From a virus, in IMG/VR virus record IMGVR_UViG_3300047557_000737, positions 1 to 32,347 of that record: a stretch of DNA of 32,347 nt, one strand, 5' to 3'. Made by a program: the position numbers and the translations under genes. The notes under the pieces are model-generated. The model searched no databases, was not told the DNA's origin, and saw only the letters and a list, made by a program, of their open reading frames with translations. Position 1 is the stretch's first letter, and each line of letters opens with the position of its first letter. This document shows, in pieces, positions 12,416 to 19,093 of the stretch.

Positions 12416-12967
12416 ATGCAGTCAGCCGACCAAGTCATCCTTGACCTCTATCGCACGGGCGAAATCCGAAAGGCGTGCCTTACAATAACAGGCGGCGACC
12501 CGCTTTGGCGTGACTTGGAGCAGGAGTGCGTCCTAATCCTGCTGGAAAAGGACCCCGCCAAAATCCTGCAAATACAGGCGCAGGGCTACTTCAAGTTCTA
12601 TGTGGTTCGGTTGCTGCTGAACCTCTACCGGGGCAAGAACAACCAGTTCGCCCAAAAGTACCGACACCACGATTTGCTGGAGGAACTGAACCCCGATGCC
12701 CCCATATCGCAGGCCGAGTACGATTCGCTGATGGACGACCTTTGGGCCATCGCAGAAGCGGAGATGGACACTTGGGCCAAGGACGGGGCGTTCCCGTACG
12801 ACAAGGAGTTACTCCGTCTGCACCTGCGCACGGGGAATATGAAGAAACTTTCAAGGGACACGGGCATACCGTATCGCTCCATCATTTATTCCATTGACCA
12901 AGCCAAGGCTAAAATCAAGGCCGCAATACAAGCCCATGGACACGCTGATATTTCCCCTGCTGATTAG
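12416..12967 (+). CDS. Sigma-70-family-like regulator
   Basis: A 183-aa protein. Residues about 1-85 resemble sigma region 2: WRDLEQECVLILLEKDPAKI, then GYFKFYVVRLLLNLYRGKNN. Residues about 125-172 resemble region 4 with a helix-turn-helix (TGNMKKLSRDTGIPYRSIIY). It may direct host RNA polymerase to late phage promoters, since packaging and virion genes follow directly. The frame is open to a TTG at 12368 inside the terminator; the ATG at 12416 is chosen because it follows the promoter box and starts the domain. The region 2 match is weak by eye, so a non-sigma transcription factor is the alternative. Confidence 0.65.
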   Translation: MQSADQVILDLYRTGEIRKACLTITGGDPLWRDLEQECVLILLEKDPAKILQIQAQGYFKFYVVRLLLNLYRGKNNQFAQKYRHHDLLEELNPDAPISQAEYDSLMDDLWAIAEAEMDTWAKDGAFPYDKELLRLHLRTGNMKKLSRDTGIPYRSIIYSIDQAKAKIKAAIQAHGHADISPAD

Positions 12968-13187
12968 TTCGCTCACGGCCCTCGCCATTGCGGAGTATCA
13001 TGTCCTCCCACAGGCTTGGTACCGGACTTGGTTTGCCCGGCACAAGCCGTTCAGTTGCGTTACCTGCCTGACCTTTTGGGTGGCGGTGGCCCTGACGCTG
13101 CCTACTTGCGGATGGGTCCTCGCCCCTGTTTACGGCCTCGCCTCGGCAGGGCTGACCGTTGTCATCCTTCAAGTCACCAACCGATGA
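12936..13187 (+). CDS. Small membrane protein (DUF1360-like)
   Basis: An 83-aa protein with about two or three hydrophobic segments: residues 3-20 (TLIFPLLISSLTALAIAEY), 41-58 (TFWVAVALTLPTCGWVLA) and 60-80. The loop between carries KPFSCVTCLTFW, a C-x-x-C-x-x-F-W motif like that of DUF1360 membrane proteins. It overlaps the sigma-like gene by 32 nt; the ATG at 12936 is preferred because the hydrophobic segment starts there. Role unknown. Confidence 0.6.
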   Translation: MDTLIFPLLISSLTALAIAEYHVLPQAWYRTWFARHKPFSCVTCLTFWVAVALTLPTCGWVLAPVYGLASAGLTVVILQVTNR

Positions 13188-13459
13188 CCCAAGACGAATA
13201 CTTACTTGCGGCCAAGCACCGCCATTACTGGGACCAGTATCAAGCGGCCCTGTTCATGAGGTTATCCCCGGAAGCCGTCCACGATTTGCAGACCATCCTT
13301 GTCGCACACGGACGACCCAACACGAATTGGTGGTGTGCGGACTGCGTAAAATCGGCGCTCTCCTACATTTACCAAGAGGCGGACCAATTCGCCCAAGCCA
13401 ATCAGCAGACCGTTACTCATGCCCTTACCAACACCGAAACCCCAAGAGCCGAAGGATGA
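13184..13459 (+). CDS. 91-aa protein, unknown
   Basis: The ATG at 13184 overlaps the upstream stop (ATGA). The protein is helical and soluble, with LLAAKHRHYWDQYQAALFMR and later WWCADCVKSALSYIYQ containing one C-x-x-C. No family recognised. It overlaps the next gene by 41 nt, so its end and the next start are in different frames. Confidence 0.6.
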   Translation: MTQDEYLLAAKHRHYWDQYQAALFMRLSPEAVHDLQTILVAHGRPNTNWWCADCVKSALSYIYQEADQFAQANQQTVTHALTNTETPRAEG

Positions 13460-13880
13460 ATTCCTGCAACGCTGCATGGGTGATGCAAAGACCAATTCCG
13501 AGTTCCCCGATGCTGGGCAACGGATGGCCGTCTGCGCCCACCTGTACGCTAACGACAAGCGGCAGGAGTTCCAAACCTACGCCGACTACGGCGAAGGTGT
13601 CCGCAACAACGCCAAGCGGGGGATTGAACTCAACGAGCGTAACGGCAATAAGTGCGCAACCCAAACAGGCAAGGTCAGGGCGCAGCAACTCGCCAATGGT
13701 GAAGGGGTATCCCTTGCAACCATCAAGCGGATGCACTCCTACCTTAGCCGGGCAGAAACCTACTACGACAACGCTGACAGTACCAGCGACTGCGGTTACA
13801 TCAGTTACCTGCTTTGGGGTGGCAAAGCGGCCCTTGGGTGGTCAAGGAATAAACTCCGAGAACTTGGCGAACTCGACTAA
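13419..13880 (+). CDS. Conserved phage protein preceding terminase
   Basis: A 153-aa protein with two recognisable conserved blocks. Residues 12-40: KDEFLQRCMGDAK, then EFPDAGQRMAVCAHLY, a pattern found at the start of several phage head proteins. Residues 55-150: GVRNNAKRGIELNERNGNKC, ATQTGKVRAQQLANGE, SYLSRAETYYDNAD and YLLWGGKAALGW. In other phages these blocks occur in or near head protease and portal-associated proteins. Here they form a stand-alone gene just before the terminase. Function not established; a packaging or head role is suggested by position. Confidence 0.7.
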   Translation: MPLPTPKPQEPKDEFLQRCMGDAKTNSEFPDAGQRMAVCAHLYANDKRQEFQTYADYGEGVRNNAKRGIELNERNGNKCATQTGKVRAQQLANGEGVSLATIKRMHSYLSRAETYYDNADSTSDCGYISYLLWGGKAALGWSRNKLRELGELD

Positions 13881-14055
13881 AGCGTCCAACGATGAAGCGC
13901 AGGTCCAAGCCCGCATGGATTCGCTGATGATGGTCATTACGACCCTCTGCGACTGCATTGGAGCGGTGGATGATTCCAACTCACCCAACGCCTTTGCGGT
14001 CAAGATGAAAATCGTGGACAAGATTGACGAACTGATTGACAAAATAGAATACTGA
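13864..14055 (+). CDS. Small helical protein before terminase (start uncertain)
   Basis: The frame ends at the TGA 14053-14055, which overlaps the small terminase start (TGATG). The core MDSLMMVITTLCDCIGAVDD, then FAVKMKIVDKIDELIDKIEY is helical and probably coiled coil. The start could be the TTG at 13864 (63 aa, overlapping the previous gene by 17 nt) or the ATG at 13915 (46 aa, leaving a 34-nt gap). I favour the TTG because the extra residues look coding and gaps are rare here. No family recognised. Confidence 0.55.
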   Translation: MANSTKASNDEAQVQARMDSLMMVITTLCDCIGAVDDSNSPNAFAVKMKIVDKIDELIDKIEY

Positions 14056-14471
14056 TGGGAGCAGGAAGGCCAAGGATATTTGAAACCCCCGAAGACCTTG
14101 GGAAAGCATGGGCCGCATTCAAGGAGGATGTCAAAGCCCAAGGCGAACAATGGAAGCGGGTGCAGTATGTCGGGAAGGATGGGTTAAAGAAGGAAGACCC
14201 CGCCAAAGTGCCGCTAACCTTGGAAGGGTTTAAGCGGTTTTGCCGCAATAATTACGGAGAGGTCCAGCACTATTTTGACAACACGGATAAAGCATACGAA
14301 GAATTCTGTGTCATCTGCCGTGCGATTCGGGAGGAAATCCGAGAGGACCAAATCATCGGTGGGATGCTTTCGTTCTACAACCCCTCCATCACGCAGCGGT
14401 TGAACGGTCTTGTAGAGAAGCAGGAAACGAGCATCACCATCGAGCAGCCGTTGTTCGGCGATGGAGTTTAA
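14055..14471 (+). CDS. terS: Terminase small subunit
   Basis: A 138-aa protein with the DNA-packaging small subunit pattern: GAGRPRIFETPEDLGKAWAA at the N-terminus, VPLTLEGFKRFC in the middle, CVICRAIREEIREDQIIGGM and a C-terminal NPSITQRLNGLVEKQ block. It should recognise phage DNA, oligomerise and regulate the large subunit. It overlaps the small helical gene by one base and the large terminase by 11 nt, the usual coupling of these two genes. Confidence 0.85.
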   Translation: MGAGRPRIFETPEDLGKAWAAFKEDVKAQGEQWKRVQYVGKDGLKKEDPAKVPLTLEGFKRFCRNNYGEVQHYFDNTDKAYEEFCVICRAIREEIREDQIIGGMLSFYNPSITQRLNGLVEKQETSITIEQPLFGDGV

Positions 14472-15639
14472 GTACACCACCGCCATCAAGAAAATTCGGG
14501 CGATGAAGGCCCGAAAGAAAGTCATACAGGGCGGGACATCTGCATCCAAAACCTTCGGCATCCTTGCGGTCTTGATTGACCACGCCGCTCGCCATCCAAA
14601 GTCCGAGATTTCGGTCGTATCCGAATCCGTGCCTCACCTTCGCAGGGGTGCGATTAAGGACTTTGCGAAGATTATGCAATGGACCCACCGATGGGTTCCT
14701 GACAGGTGGAACAAGACCCTGCTGCAATACAACTTCGCCAACGGTTCCACGATTGAGTTCTTCTCGGCTGATTCCGAGGCAAGGCTTCGAGGTGCAAGGC
14801 GGCAGATACTCTACATCAACGAGGCCAATAACATCGACTTCGATTCCTATTACCAGTTGGCCATCCGTACAAGTCAGGAGATATACATCGACTTCAACCC
14901 GACGCATGAGTTCTGGGCGCACACGGAAGTCCTTCCAGAAACGGATGCGGAGTTCCTCATCCTCACATACCAAGACAACGAGGCACTTCCCGATACTATC
15001 CGGAACGACATCGAACTGAACCGAACCAAAGCCGAAACGAGTGCCTATTGGGCCAACTGGTGGAAGGTGTACGGCCTCGGTCAAGTCGGAACGCTCCAAG
15101 GTGCGATATACGGCGATTACACGGTGATTGAGGGTATTGACCCATCCACGATGAAATTCGTCGCCTACGGCCTTGACTGGGGTTTCAGCAACGACCCTAC
15201 GGCATTGGTCGCAGTTTATCGCAGGGGCGACGACTTGTTTGTCCACGAACTGCTTTACCATCGGGGGCTTACCAACTCGGACATCGCCACCCGCTTGAAG
15301 GAGTTCGGTATTACAAGGGCTTGGGAGATTGTCGCCGATTCGGCAGAACCGAAGTCCATCGAGGAAATCTACCGGATGGGGTTCAATATCAAGCCCGCAT
15401 CCAAGGGACCCGATTCGGTGAGGCAGGGGATTGACATCGTGAAGCGGTTTAACCTTCATGTGACCAAGGATAGCACCAACCTGATCAAGGAACTCCGCTC
15501 GTACACTTGGGCCACGGACAAGGACGGCAAGGATACGGGAGTGCCGATTGACTCATTCAACCACGCCTGCGATGCGATGCGATATGTGGCCCTCAACAAA
15601 TTAGCGGTCAGTAATTCGGGGAAGTACTTGGTGGTGTAA
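14461..15639 (+). CDS. terL: Terminase large subunit
   Basis: A 392-aa packaging motor of the PBSX/Terminase_3 type. The N-terminal ATPase has a Walker A-like GGTSASKT at 24-31 and a Walker B-like LYINEAN at 117-123. The C-terminal RNase H-like nuclease shows D239 (YGLDWGFSNDPTAL), D293 (VADSAEP) and D371 (FNHACDAMRY), the expected metal-binding acids. It cuts concatemeric DNA and drives it into the prohead. The length is normal to slightly short. The stop TAA overlaps a promoter box for the following cassette. Confidence 0.95.
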   Translation: MEFKYTTAIKKIRAMKARKKVIQGGTSASKTFGILAVLIDHAARHPKSEISVVSESVPHLRRGAIKDFAKIMQWTHRWVPDRWNKTLLQYNFANGSTIEFFSADSEARLRGARRQILYINEANNIDFDSYYQLAIRTSQEIYIDFNPTHEFWAHTEVLPETDAEFLILTYQDNEALPDTIRNDIELNRTKAETSAYWANWWKVYGLGQVGTLQGAIYGDYTVIEGIDPSTMKFVAYGLDWGFSNDPTALVAVYRRGDDLFVHELLYHRGLTNSDIATRLKEFGITRAWEIVADSAEPKSIEEIYRMGFNIKPASKGPDSVRQGIDIVKRFNLHVTKDSTNLIKELRSYTWATDKDGKDTGVPIDSFNHACDAMRYVALNKLAVSNSGKYLVV

Positions 15640-15644
15640 CTTTA
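15637..15644 (+). promoter_or_regulatory. -7-like box after terminase (leaderless)
   Basis: TAACTTTA begins on the terminase stop codon and ends 5 nt before the ATG at 15650. It differs from TAnnTTTG only in the last base. It would start the glycosyltransferase/methyltransferase cassette. Confidence 0.45.
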
Positions 15645-15649
15645 CCCCC

Positions 15650-15751
15650 ATGAACCTCGAATCCCTCCTTGACCTTGCCCTTGCCATCGGTCGGGTCGTG
15701 CTTGCCTTGGTGTTTATCGGCTGCATCCTAACCCTCCTACTGACCCAATGA
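15650..15751 (+). CDS. 33-aa single-TM micro-protein
   Basis: Begins MNLESLLDLALAIGRV; residues about 10-32 form one membrane helix (VVLALVFIGCILTLLL). The stop overlaps the next ATG (ATGA at 15748), and a -7-like box lies 5 nt upstream of the start. The tight coupling to the glycosyltransferase suggests it is translated and may tether or regulate that enzyme at the membrane; this is speculative. Confidence 0.5.
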   Translation: MNLESLLDLALAIGRVVLALVFIGCILTLLLTQ

Positions 15752-16407
15752 AACTCGTACACTACTACCACATTTATTGCGGCGGCGGCGGCCAATGGCA
15801 GTTAATCATGCACCAACACATGATGGCCCTGTGCAACTACGGGCTGATTGAGCAGTTGGACGAGATTCGGGTGGGCATCGTCGGTCCTCCCGACCAGCGG
15901 AAGGCGGTCAAGGAAATCTTGGACAACTCGCTTGTGGCGGCAAAGGTCAAGGTCGTGGTCACCCGCACCAACGCTTGGGAGCAAGCGACCCTCACCGAGA
16001 TGTATCGGGCAAGCCAAACCGAAGATGCCGCCTACCTGTACGCTCACACCAAGGGCAGTTCCGACCCATCCCTCATCAACCAACTTTGGTGCAGGTCCAT
16101 GATATTCTTTAACATCGTCGCTTGGGAGCGAGCCATCGCAGAACTTGAAAAGGTGGATGCCGTCGGAGCCTACTGGTTGACCAAAGAGGAGTTCCCCCAA
16201 ATTGCTGACCACAACAACCCCGACGGCTACCCCTACTTTGCGGGTACCTTTTGGTGGGCCAAGTCCTCCCACATTCGGGAACTCGGAGAACCCGTAAGGG
16301 AACACCGCTGGCAAGCCGAGCATTGGATTGGGAAGCGGGAAGGCATGACGGTCTATAACTCCTGCAAGGGATGGCCTGCACCTGATAAGTTCGTGATTAC
16401 CTTTTAA
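15748..16407 (+). CDS. Glycosyltransferase-like protein
   Basis: A 219-aa protein with the pattern of a compact GT-A-like family common in phages and large viruses: a short N-terminal strand (KLVHYYHIYCGGGG), YLYAHTKGSSDPS at 97-107, VGAYWLTKEEFP at 139-150, YFAGTFWWAKSSHIREL at 163-179 and a final WQAEHWIGK. These positions correspond to nucleotide-sugar and acceptor binding in relatives. No DxD is obvious, so catalysis is not proven. It heads a run with a methyltransferase and a GT2-like enzyme, which points to building or decorating a glycan on the virion, DNA or host surface. Confidence 0.7.
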   Translation: MKLVHYYHIYCGGGGQWQLIMHQHMMALCNYGLIEQLDEIRVGIVGPPDQRKAVKEILDNSLVAAKVKVVVTRTNAWEQATLTEMYRASQTEDAAYLYAHTKGSSDPSLINQLWCRSMIFFNIVAWERAIAELEKVDAVGAYWLTKEEFPQIADHNNPDGYPYFAGTFWWAKSSHIRELGEPVREHRWQAEHWIGKREGMTVYNSCKGWPAPDKFVITF

Positions 16408-16409
16408 CC

Positions 16410-16994
16410 ATGCAAGACAAAGAACTGATTGACATCCTCAACGAGTTAGACCTCAACGGTGCTGACTACGCTGGAGGCACGGACAAAGCCAACGGCCACA
16501 ACTACACCAGCACCTATGCTCGGTTCCTCCAAGAGATGCGGGTGGACCCCATCAACTTCGTGGAGATAGGCGTTTGGCACGGCGGGTCCATGGCGATGTG
16601 GTGCAAGTATCTACCCAAGGCTAAGTTCCTGTTTTTTGACATTGCCAACCAAGTCAAGCCAAAAGCCGACCAGCACATTGATTGGAATCGCTCACACCTT
16701 CAAATCGCATCGGCCTACACTCCCGAAGCCGTGCAATACGCCAAGGACTATTTTAAGAACGGCATTGACTTCCTCTTGGACGATGGTCCTCACACGCTTG
16801 ATTCTATGATTGACTGCGTTAAGTTGTACGCTCCCTTGATGAACCAAGGAGGCGTCCTGATGATTGAGGATGTGCAGTCCAAGGACTGGTTCACGCAGTT
16901 GTCAGCAGTCGCACCCAGCGGGGTTTTGTTTGAGGCCATTGACTTGACCGCATCGGGACGATACGACGACCTTATTGCAGTTTATCAATTTTAG
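16410..16994 (+). CDS. Class I SAM-dependent methyltransferase
   Basis: A 194-aa protein of the CmcI/Methyltransf_24 type. Motif I is FVEIGVWHGGSM at 50-61, with E52 and the Gly loop binding S-adenosylmethionine. FFDIANQV at 75-82 holds the acidic residue for the ribose. FLLDDGPHTLDS at 121-132 and GGVLMIEDV at 147-155 are typical of sugar O-methyltransferases. It lies 2 nt after a glycosyltransferase-like gene and 2 nt before another, so a methylated glycan is the natural product. There is no DNA-methylase target-recognition domain or NPPY motif. Confidence 0.82.
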   Translation: MQDKELIDILNELDLNGADYAGGTDKANGHNYTSTYARFLQEMRVDPINFVEIGVWHGGSMAMWCKYLPKAKFLFFDIANQVKPKADQHIDWNRSHLQIASAYTPEAVQYAKDYFKNGIDFLLDDGPHTLDSMIDCVKLYAPLMNQGGVLMIEDVQSKDWFTQLSAVAPSGVLFEAIDLTASGRYDDLIAVYQF

Positions 16995-16996
16995 CC

Positions 16997-17647
16997 ATGA
17001 AAGTTCCCGTCATCATCAACAACCGCAACCTGCTGACATGGCCCAAGGCGATGGTCAGGGACTTGAGCAAGTGGGAGGGCATTGAGGACATCTACATCGT
17101 GGACAACGGTTCAACCTACGAACCGCTTTTGGAATGGTACGCAACGAAGCCGTGCGAGATTATTTCGCTTGGCGTGAATGCAGGCCATCAAGCCCCGTGG
17201 CTTTGTGGCTTGGTGCAGAAACTTGGTGCGCCTTACTACGCTGTAACTGACCCCGACCTGGACCTTTCGGCAACGAGCAGGCAGACGATTGTCAAGTGCG
17301 TGGATTGGTTGAAAGTGTACCCCTACGCTCACAAGGTCGGTCTATCCCTTCGGTGGGATGATGTGCCTCCAAGGTCGTCGTATTACACCCATGTCAACAC
17401 CTACGAAGCCCAAAGGCAAAAGCGGTCCACCATTATCTCTGCTGCTATGGTGGATGTGGCGATTGACACGACCTTCGCCGTTTACAACAAGCCCGAATAC
17501 TTTATCGGGGGCGTGTCTTTGCTGGAATGGGCGAGGCATATTCCTTGGTACTATTCCGAGAAAGAGCGCAAGGCTGACAAGGAGTTCAGCCAGTACCTTG
17601 CGACGGCATCGGCTGCATCTTCCTACAAGACCTTCCTGAACCTATGA
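16997..17647 (+). CDS. Glycosyltransferase family 2-like protein
   Basis: A 216-aa GT-A-type protein. VPVIINNRNLLTWPKAMV starts the Rossmann-like half, IYIVDNGSTYEPLLEWY at 32-48 is the nucleotide-sugar strand, and VTDPDLDLS at 83-91 gives the DxD metal-binding motif. The C-terminal half is shorter than in full GT2 enzymes. It overlaps the tail chaperone start by 4 nt (ATGA at 17644), so it is translated together with virion genes. Confidence 0.78.
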   Translation: MKVPVIINNRNLLTWPKAMVRDLSKWEGIEDIYIVDNGSTYEPLLEWYATKPCEIISLGVNAGHQAPWLCGLVQKLGAPYYAVTDPDLDLSATSRQTIVKCVDWLKVYPYAHKVGLSLRWDDVPPRSSYYTHVNTYEAQRQKRSTIISAAMVDVAIDTTFAVYNKPEYFIGGVSLLEWARHIPWYYSEKERKADKEFSQYLATASAASSYKTFLNL

Positions 17648-18210
17648 AACTCCAAGACCTGACCATTGACCAATTCCAACGCATCGCTGCGCTGGAGTTC
17701 AGCCCTGTGCTGACCGACTACGATAAGCGTGCAGGGGTCGTTGCGATTGTTGAGGGGGTGGATATATCACTCGTCCGAGAAATGCCCGCCAAGGGGCTGA
17801 CAAAGCGTTACAAGACCATCATAGCCGAGTGGAACGAACTGCCTGCCCTTGGGTACAAGCGGCGGTTCAAAGCAGGGGGCAAATGGTGGATTCCGACGGT
17901 GTTCACGGATGAACTCACGGCTGGCCAACTGATTGACCTGATGGACACCGACACCACGGACGAGAAGAAGTTGGTCCAAAACCTGCACCGCATCATGGCG
18001 ACTCTTTGCAGGGAGGGCGGGTTTCTCGGTTACTTCCCGAAGAAGTACGACGGGGCTTCGCACCAAGAGCGGGCCGAACTGTTCAAATCCCACGCCAAAA
18101 TCGGGGATGTTTGGGGGGTGGTTAGTTTTTTTTTGCTAAGTTCAGAATCCTACTTGAAAGTTTTGAGCGACTATTCCAAGCACCTGACGAAGGGGATGCA
18201 GGCCCAGTAA
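17644..18210 (+). CDS. Tail assembly chaperone, short form (gpG-like)
   Basis: A 188-aa protein with a start LQDLTIDQFQRIAAL, a central KWWIPTVFTDELTAGQL and a charged helical end. Its position before the tail genes and its frameshift signal identify it as the tail assembly chaperone that shields the tape measure protein during tail assembly. A run of nine T (18126-18134) lies in codons AGT TTT TTT TTG near residues 161-164. A -1 shift there enters the frame ending at 18389. Confidence 0.75.
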   Translation: MKLQDLTIDQFQRIAALEFSPVLTDYDKRAGVVAIVEGVDISLVREMPAKGLTKRYKTIIAEWNELPALGYKRRFKAGGKWWIPTVFTDELTAGQLIDLMDTDTTDEKKLVQNLHRIMATLCREGGFLGYFPKKYDGASHQERAELFKSHAKIGDVWGVVSFFLLSSESYLKVLSDYSKHLTKGMQAQ

Positions 18211-18389
18211 CCAACCCCCTCGCTGGCTATGGTTGGCTGATGGTGGTGTGGAGGATGGCCAACAAGGATGTGCTGAAATTTGATGCCATCTTCGCAATGA
18301 AAGCGGTGGAGTTCCTGAACTATGCGCTCTTGATACACGACATCTTGGAGGCTGAACGGCAAGAGGCAGAGCGGATGCGGAGGCGGTAG
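18126..18389 (+). CDS. Tail chaperone -1 frameshift extension (gpGT-like)
   Basis: The -1 frame is closed by TAG at 18123-18125 and is open from the T9 tract to the TAG at 18387-18389, 87 codons. The slippery heptamer is T TTT TTT (18126-18132) or T TTT TTG (18129-18135). The shift would fuse about 163 residues of the chaperone to about 85 more, giving about 248 aa. The extension is well formed: PVTNPLAGYGWLMVVWRM, then AMKAVEFLNYALLIHDILEA and a basic end. An independent start at the ATG 18240 (49 aa) is the alternative. Without it, the 211 nt before the next gene would be unusually empty. Confidence 0.72.
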   Translation, partial: FFFAKFRILLESFERLFQAPDEGDAGPVTNPLAGYGWLMVVWRMANKDVLKFDAIFAMKAVEFLNYALLIHDILEAERQEAERMRRR

Positions 18390-18408
18390 GACACTTTGTT
18401 TGCGGGCC

Positions 18409-18416
18409 TACATTTA
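18409..18416 (+). promoter_or_regulatory. -7-like box of tail operon (leaderless)
   Basis: TACATTTA ends 5 nt before the ATG at 18422. The longer string CCTACATTTACCA is identical to the fibre promoter at 242-254, which supports a functional element. Confidence 0.5.
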
Positions 18417-18421
18417 CCAGC

Positions 18422-19090
18422 ATGGAAACCAAAGTTCTCGCCAAGTTCGGAAGCGGTAGCATGAAGGAGGTAAACCTTGCAGACCTCCAAGCCATTGGTG
18501 TAACCGTAGGCCCGAAGGGTAAAGGCGTTGACCCACGGCAGCAGGTGCTGATTGATTGGCTCAAGAACATCATCGCCCTCGCACAAAAGAACCTGCTCAC
18601 GGGTCGGGAGGACGGTAAGGATGTAAACGCCAATGGGACGCTATCCGCAAGCCTTGATTTTGATCCTATCCCATTGACTGCCGAAAAGATTGCAGTCAAC
18701 CTTCTCGCCAACCCTTACTGGAAATTTGTGGACCAAGGTGTGCGGGGAACCGTCAGTTCAACTCGTGCGCCAAACTCACCATTCTCGTTCAAGAAGAAGG
18801 GTGGAGGAAAGAGCGACCAAGTTGGCCCGATGACCCAAGCCATTGCGGACTGGATTACCGACAAAGGGATTTTGGTCACCCCGACCTATTCCCGTGAGAA
18901 GAAAGCCAAGCGGACGGTGGAGGAGCAGAAACTCGTAGATGCAAGGTCTATCACCTACTTTGTCCGCACCCGTGGCCTTTACGCCACCAAGTTCCTTACC
19001 AATGCCCTAACCAACGAACAAATAGATTTGCTCGTCAATACTATTTCGGAAACCTTGGGCAAGCAGGTCAGCCTTTCAACATCACTATAA
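18422..19090 (+). CDS. HK97 gp10-like / tail completion protein
   Basis: A 222-aa protein with the pattern NGTLSASLDFDP, then ANPYWKFVDQGVRGTV near residue 100 and a later TYFVRTRGLYATKFL. The YxxFVxxGxRG block is typical of HK97 gp10-type proteins that join head and tail or complete the tail. Residues about 115-130 are a flexible KKKGGGKS stretch. It follows its own -7-like box and lies 3 nt before the next tail gene. The exact neck or tail function is inferred. Confidence 0.65.
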   Translation: METKVLAKFGSGSMKEVNLADLQAIGVTVGPKGKGVDPRQQVLIDWLKNIIALAQKNLLTGREDGKDVNANGTLSASLDFDPIPLTAEKIAVNLLANPYWKFVDQGVRGTVSSTRAPNSPFSFKKKGGGKSDQVGPMTQAIADWITDKGILVTPTYSREKKAKRTVEEQKLVDARSITYFVRTRGLYATKFLTNALTNEQIDLLVNTISETLGKQVSLSTSL

Positions 19091-19093
19091 CCC

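Noticed and set aside
13367-13379. Promoter box CTACATTTACCA inside 13184-13459
   Set aside because: It is inside a coding region and about 40 nt before the next start without other support; probably chance.
13159-14055. 298-codon open frame on the plus strand over three genes
   Set aside because: The N-terminal 230 codons are out of frame with two well-supported genes (13184-13459 and 13419-13880) and read as Pro/Ser/Thr-rich noise; only the last part (13864-14055) looks coding.
14434-15459. 341-codon open frame antisense to the large terminase
   Set aside because: It is fully covered by terL with intact motifs on the plus strand, and the minus-strand translation has no family pattern; it is a composition shadow.
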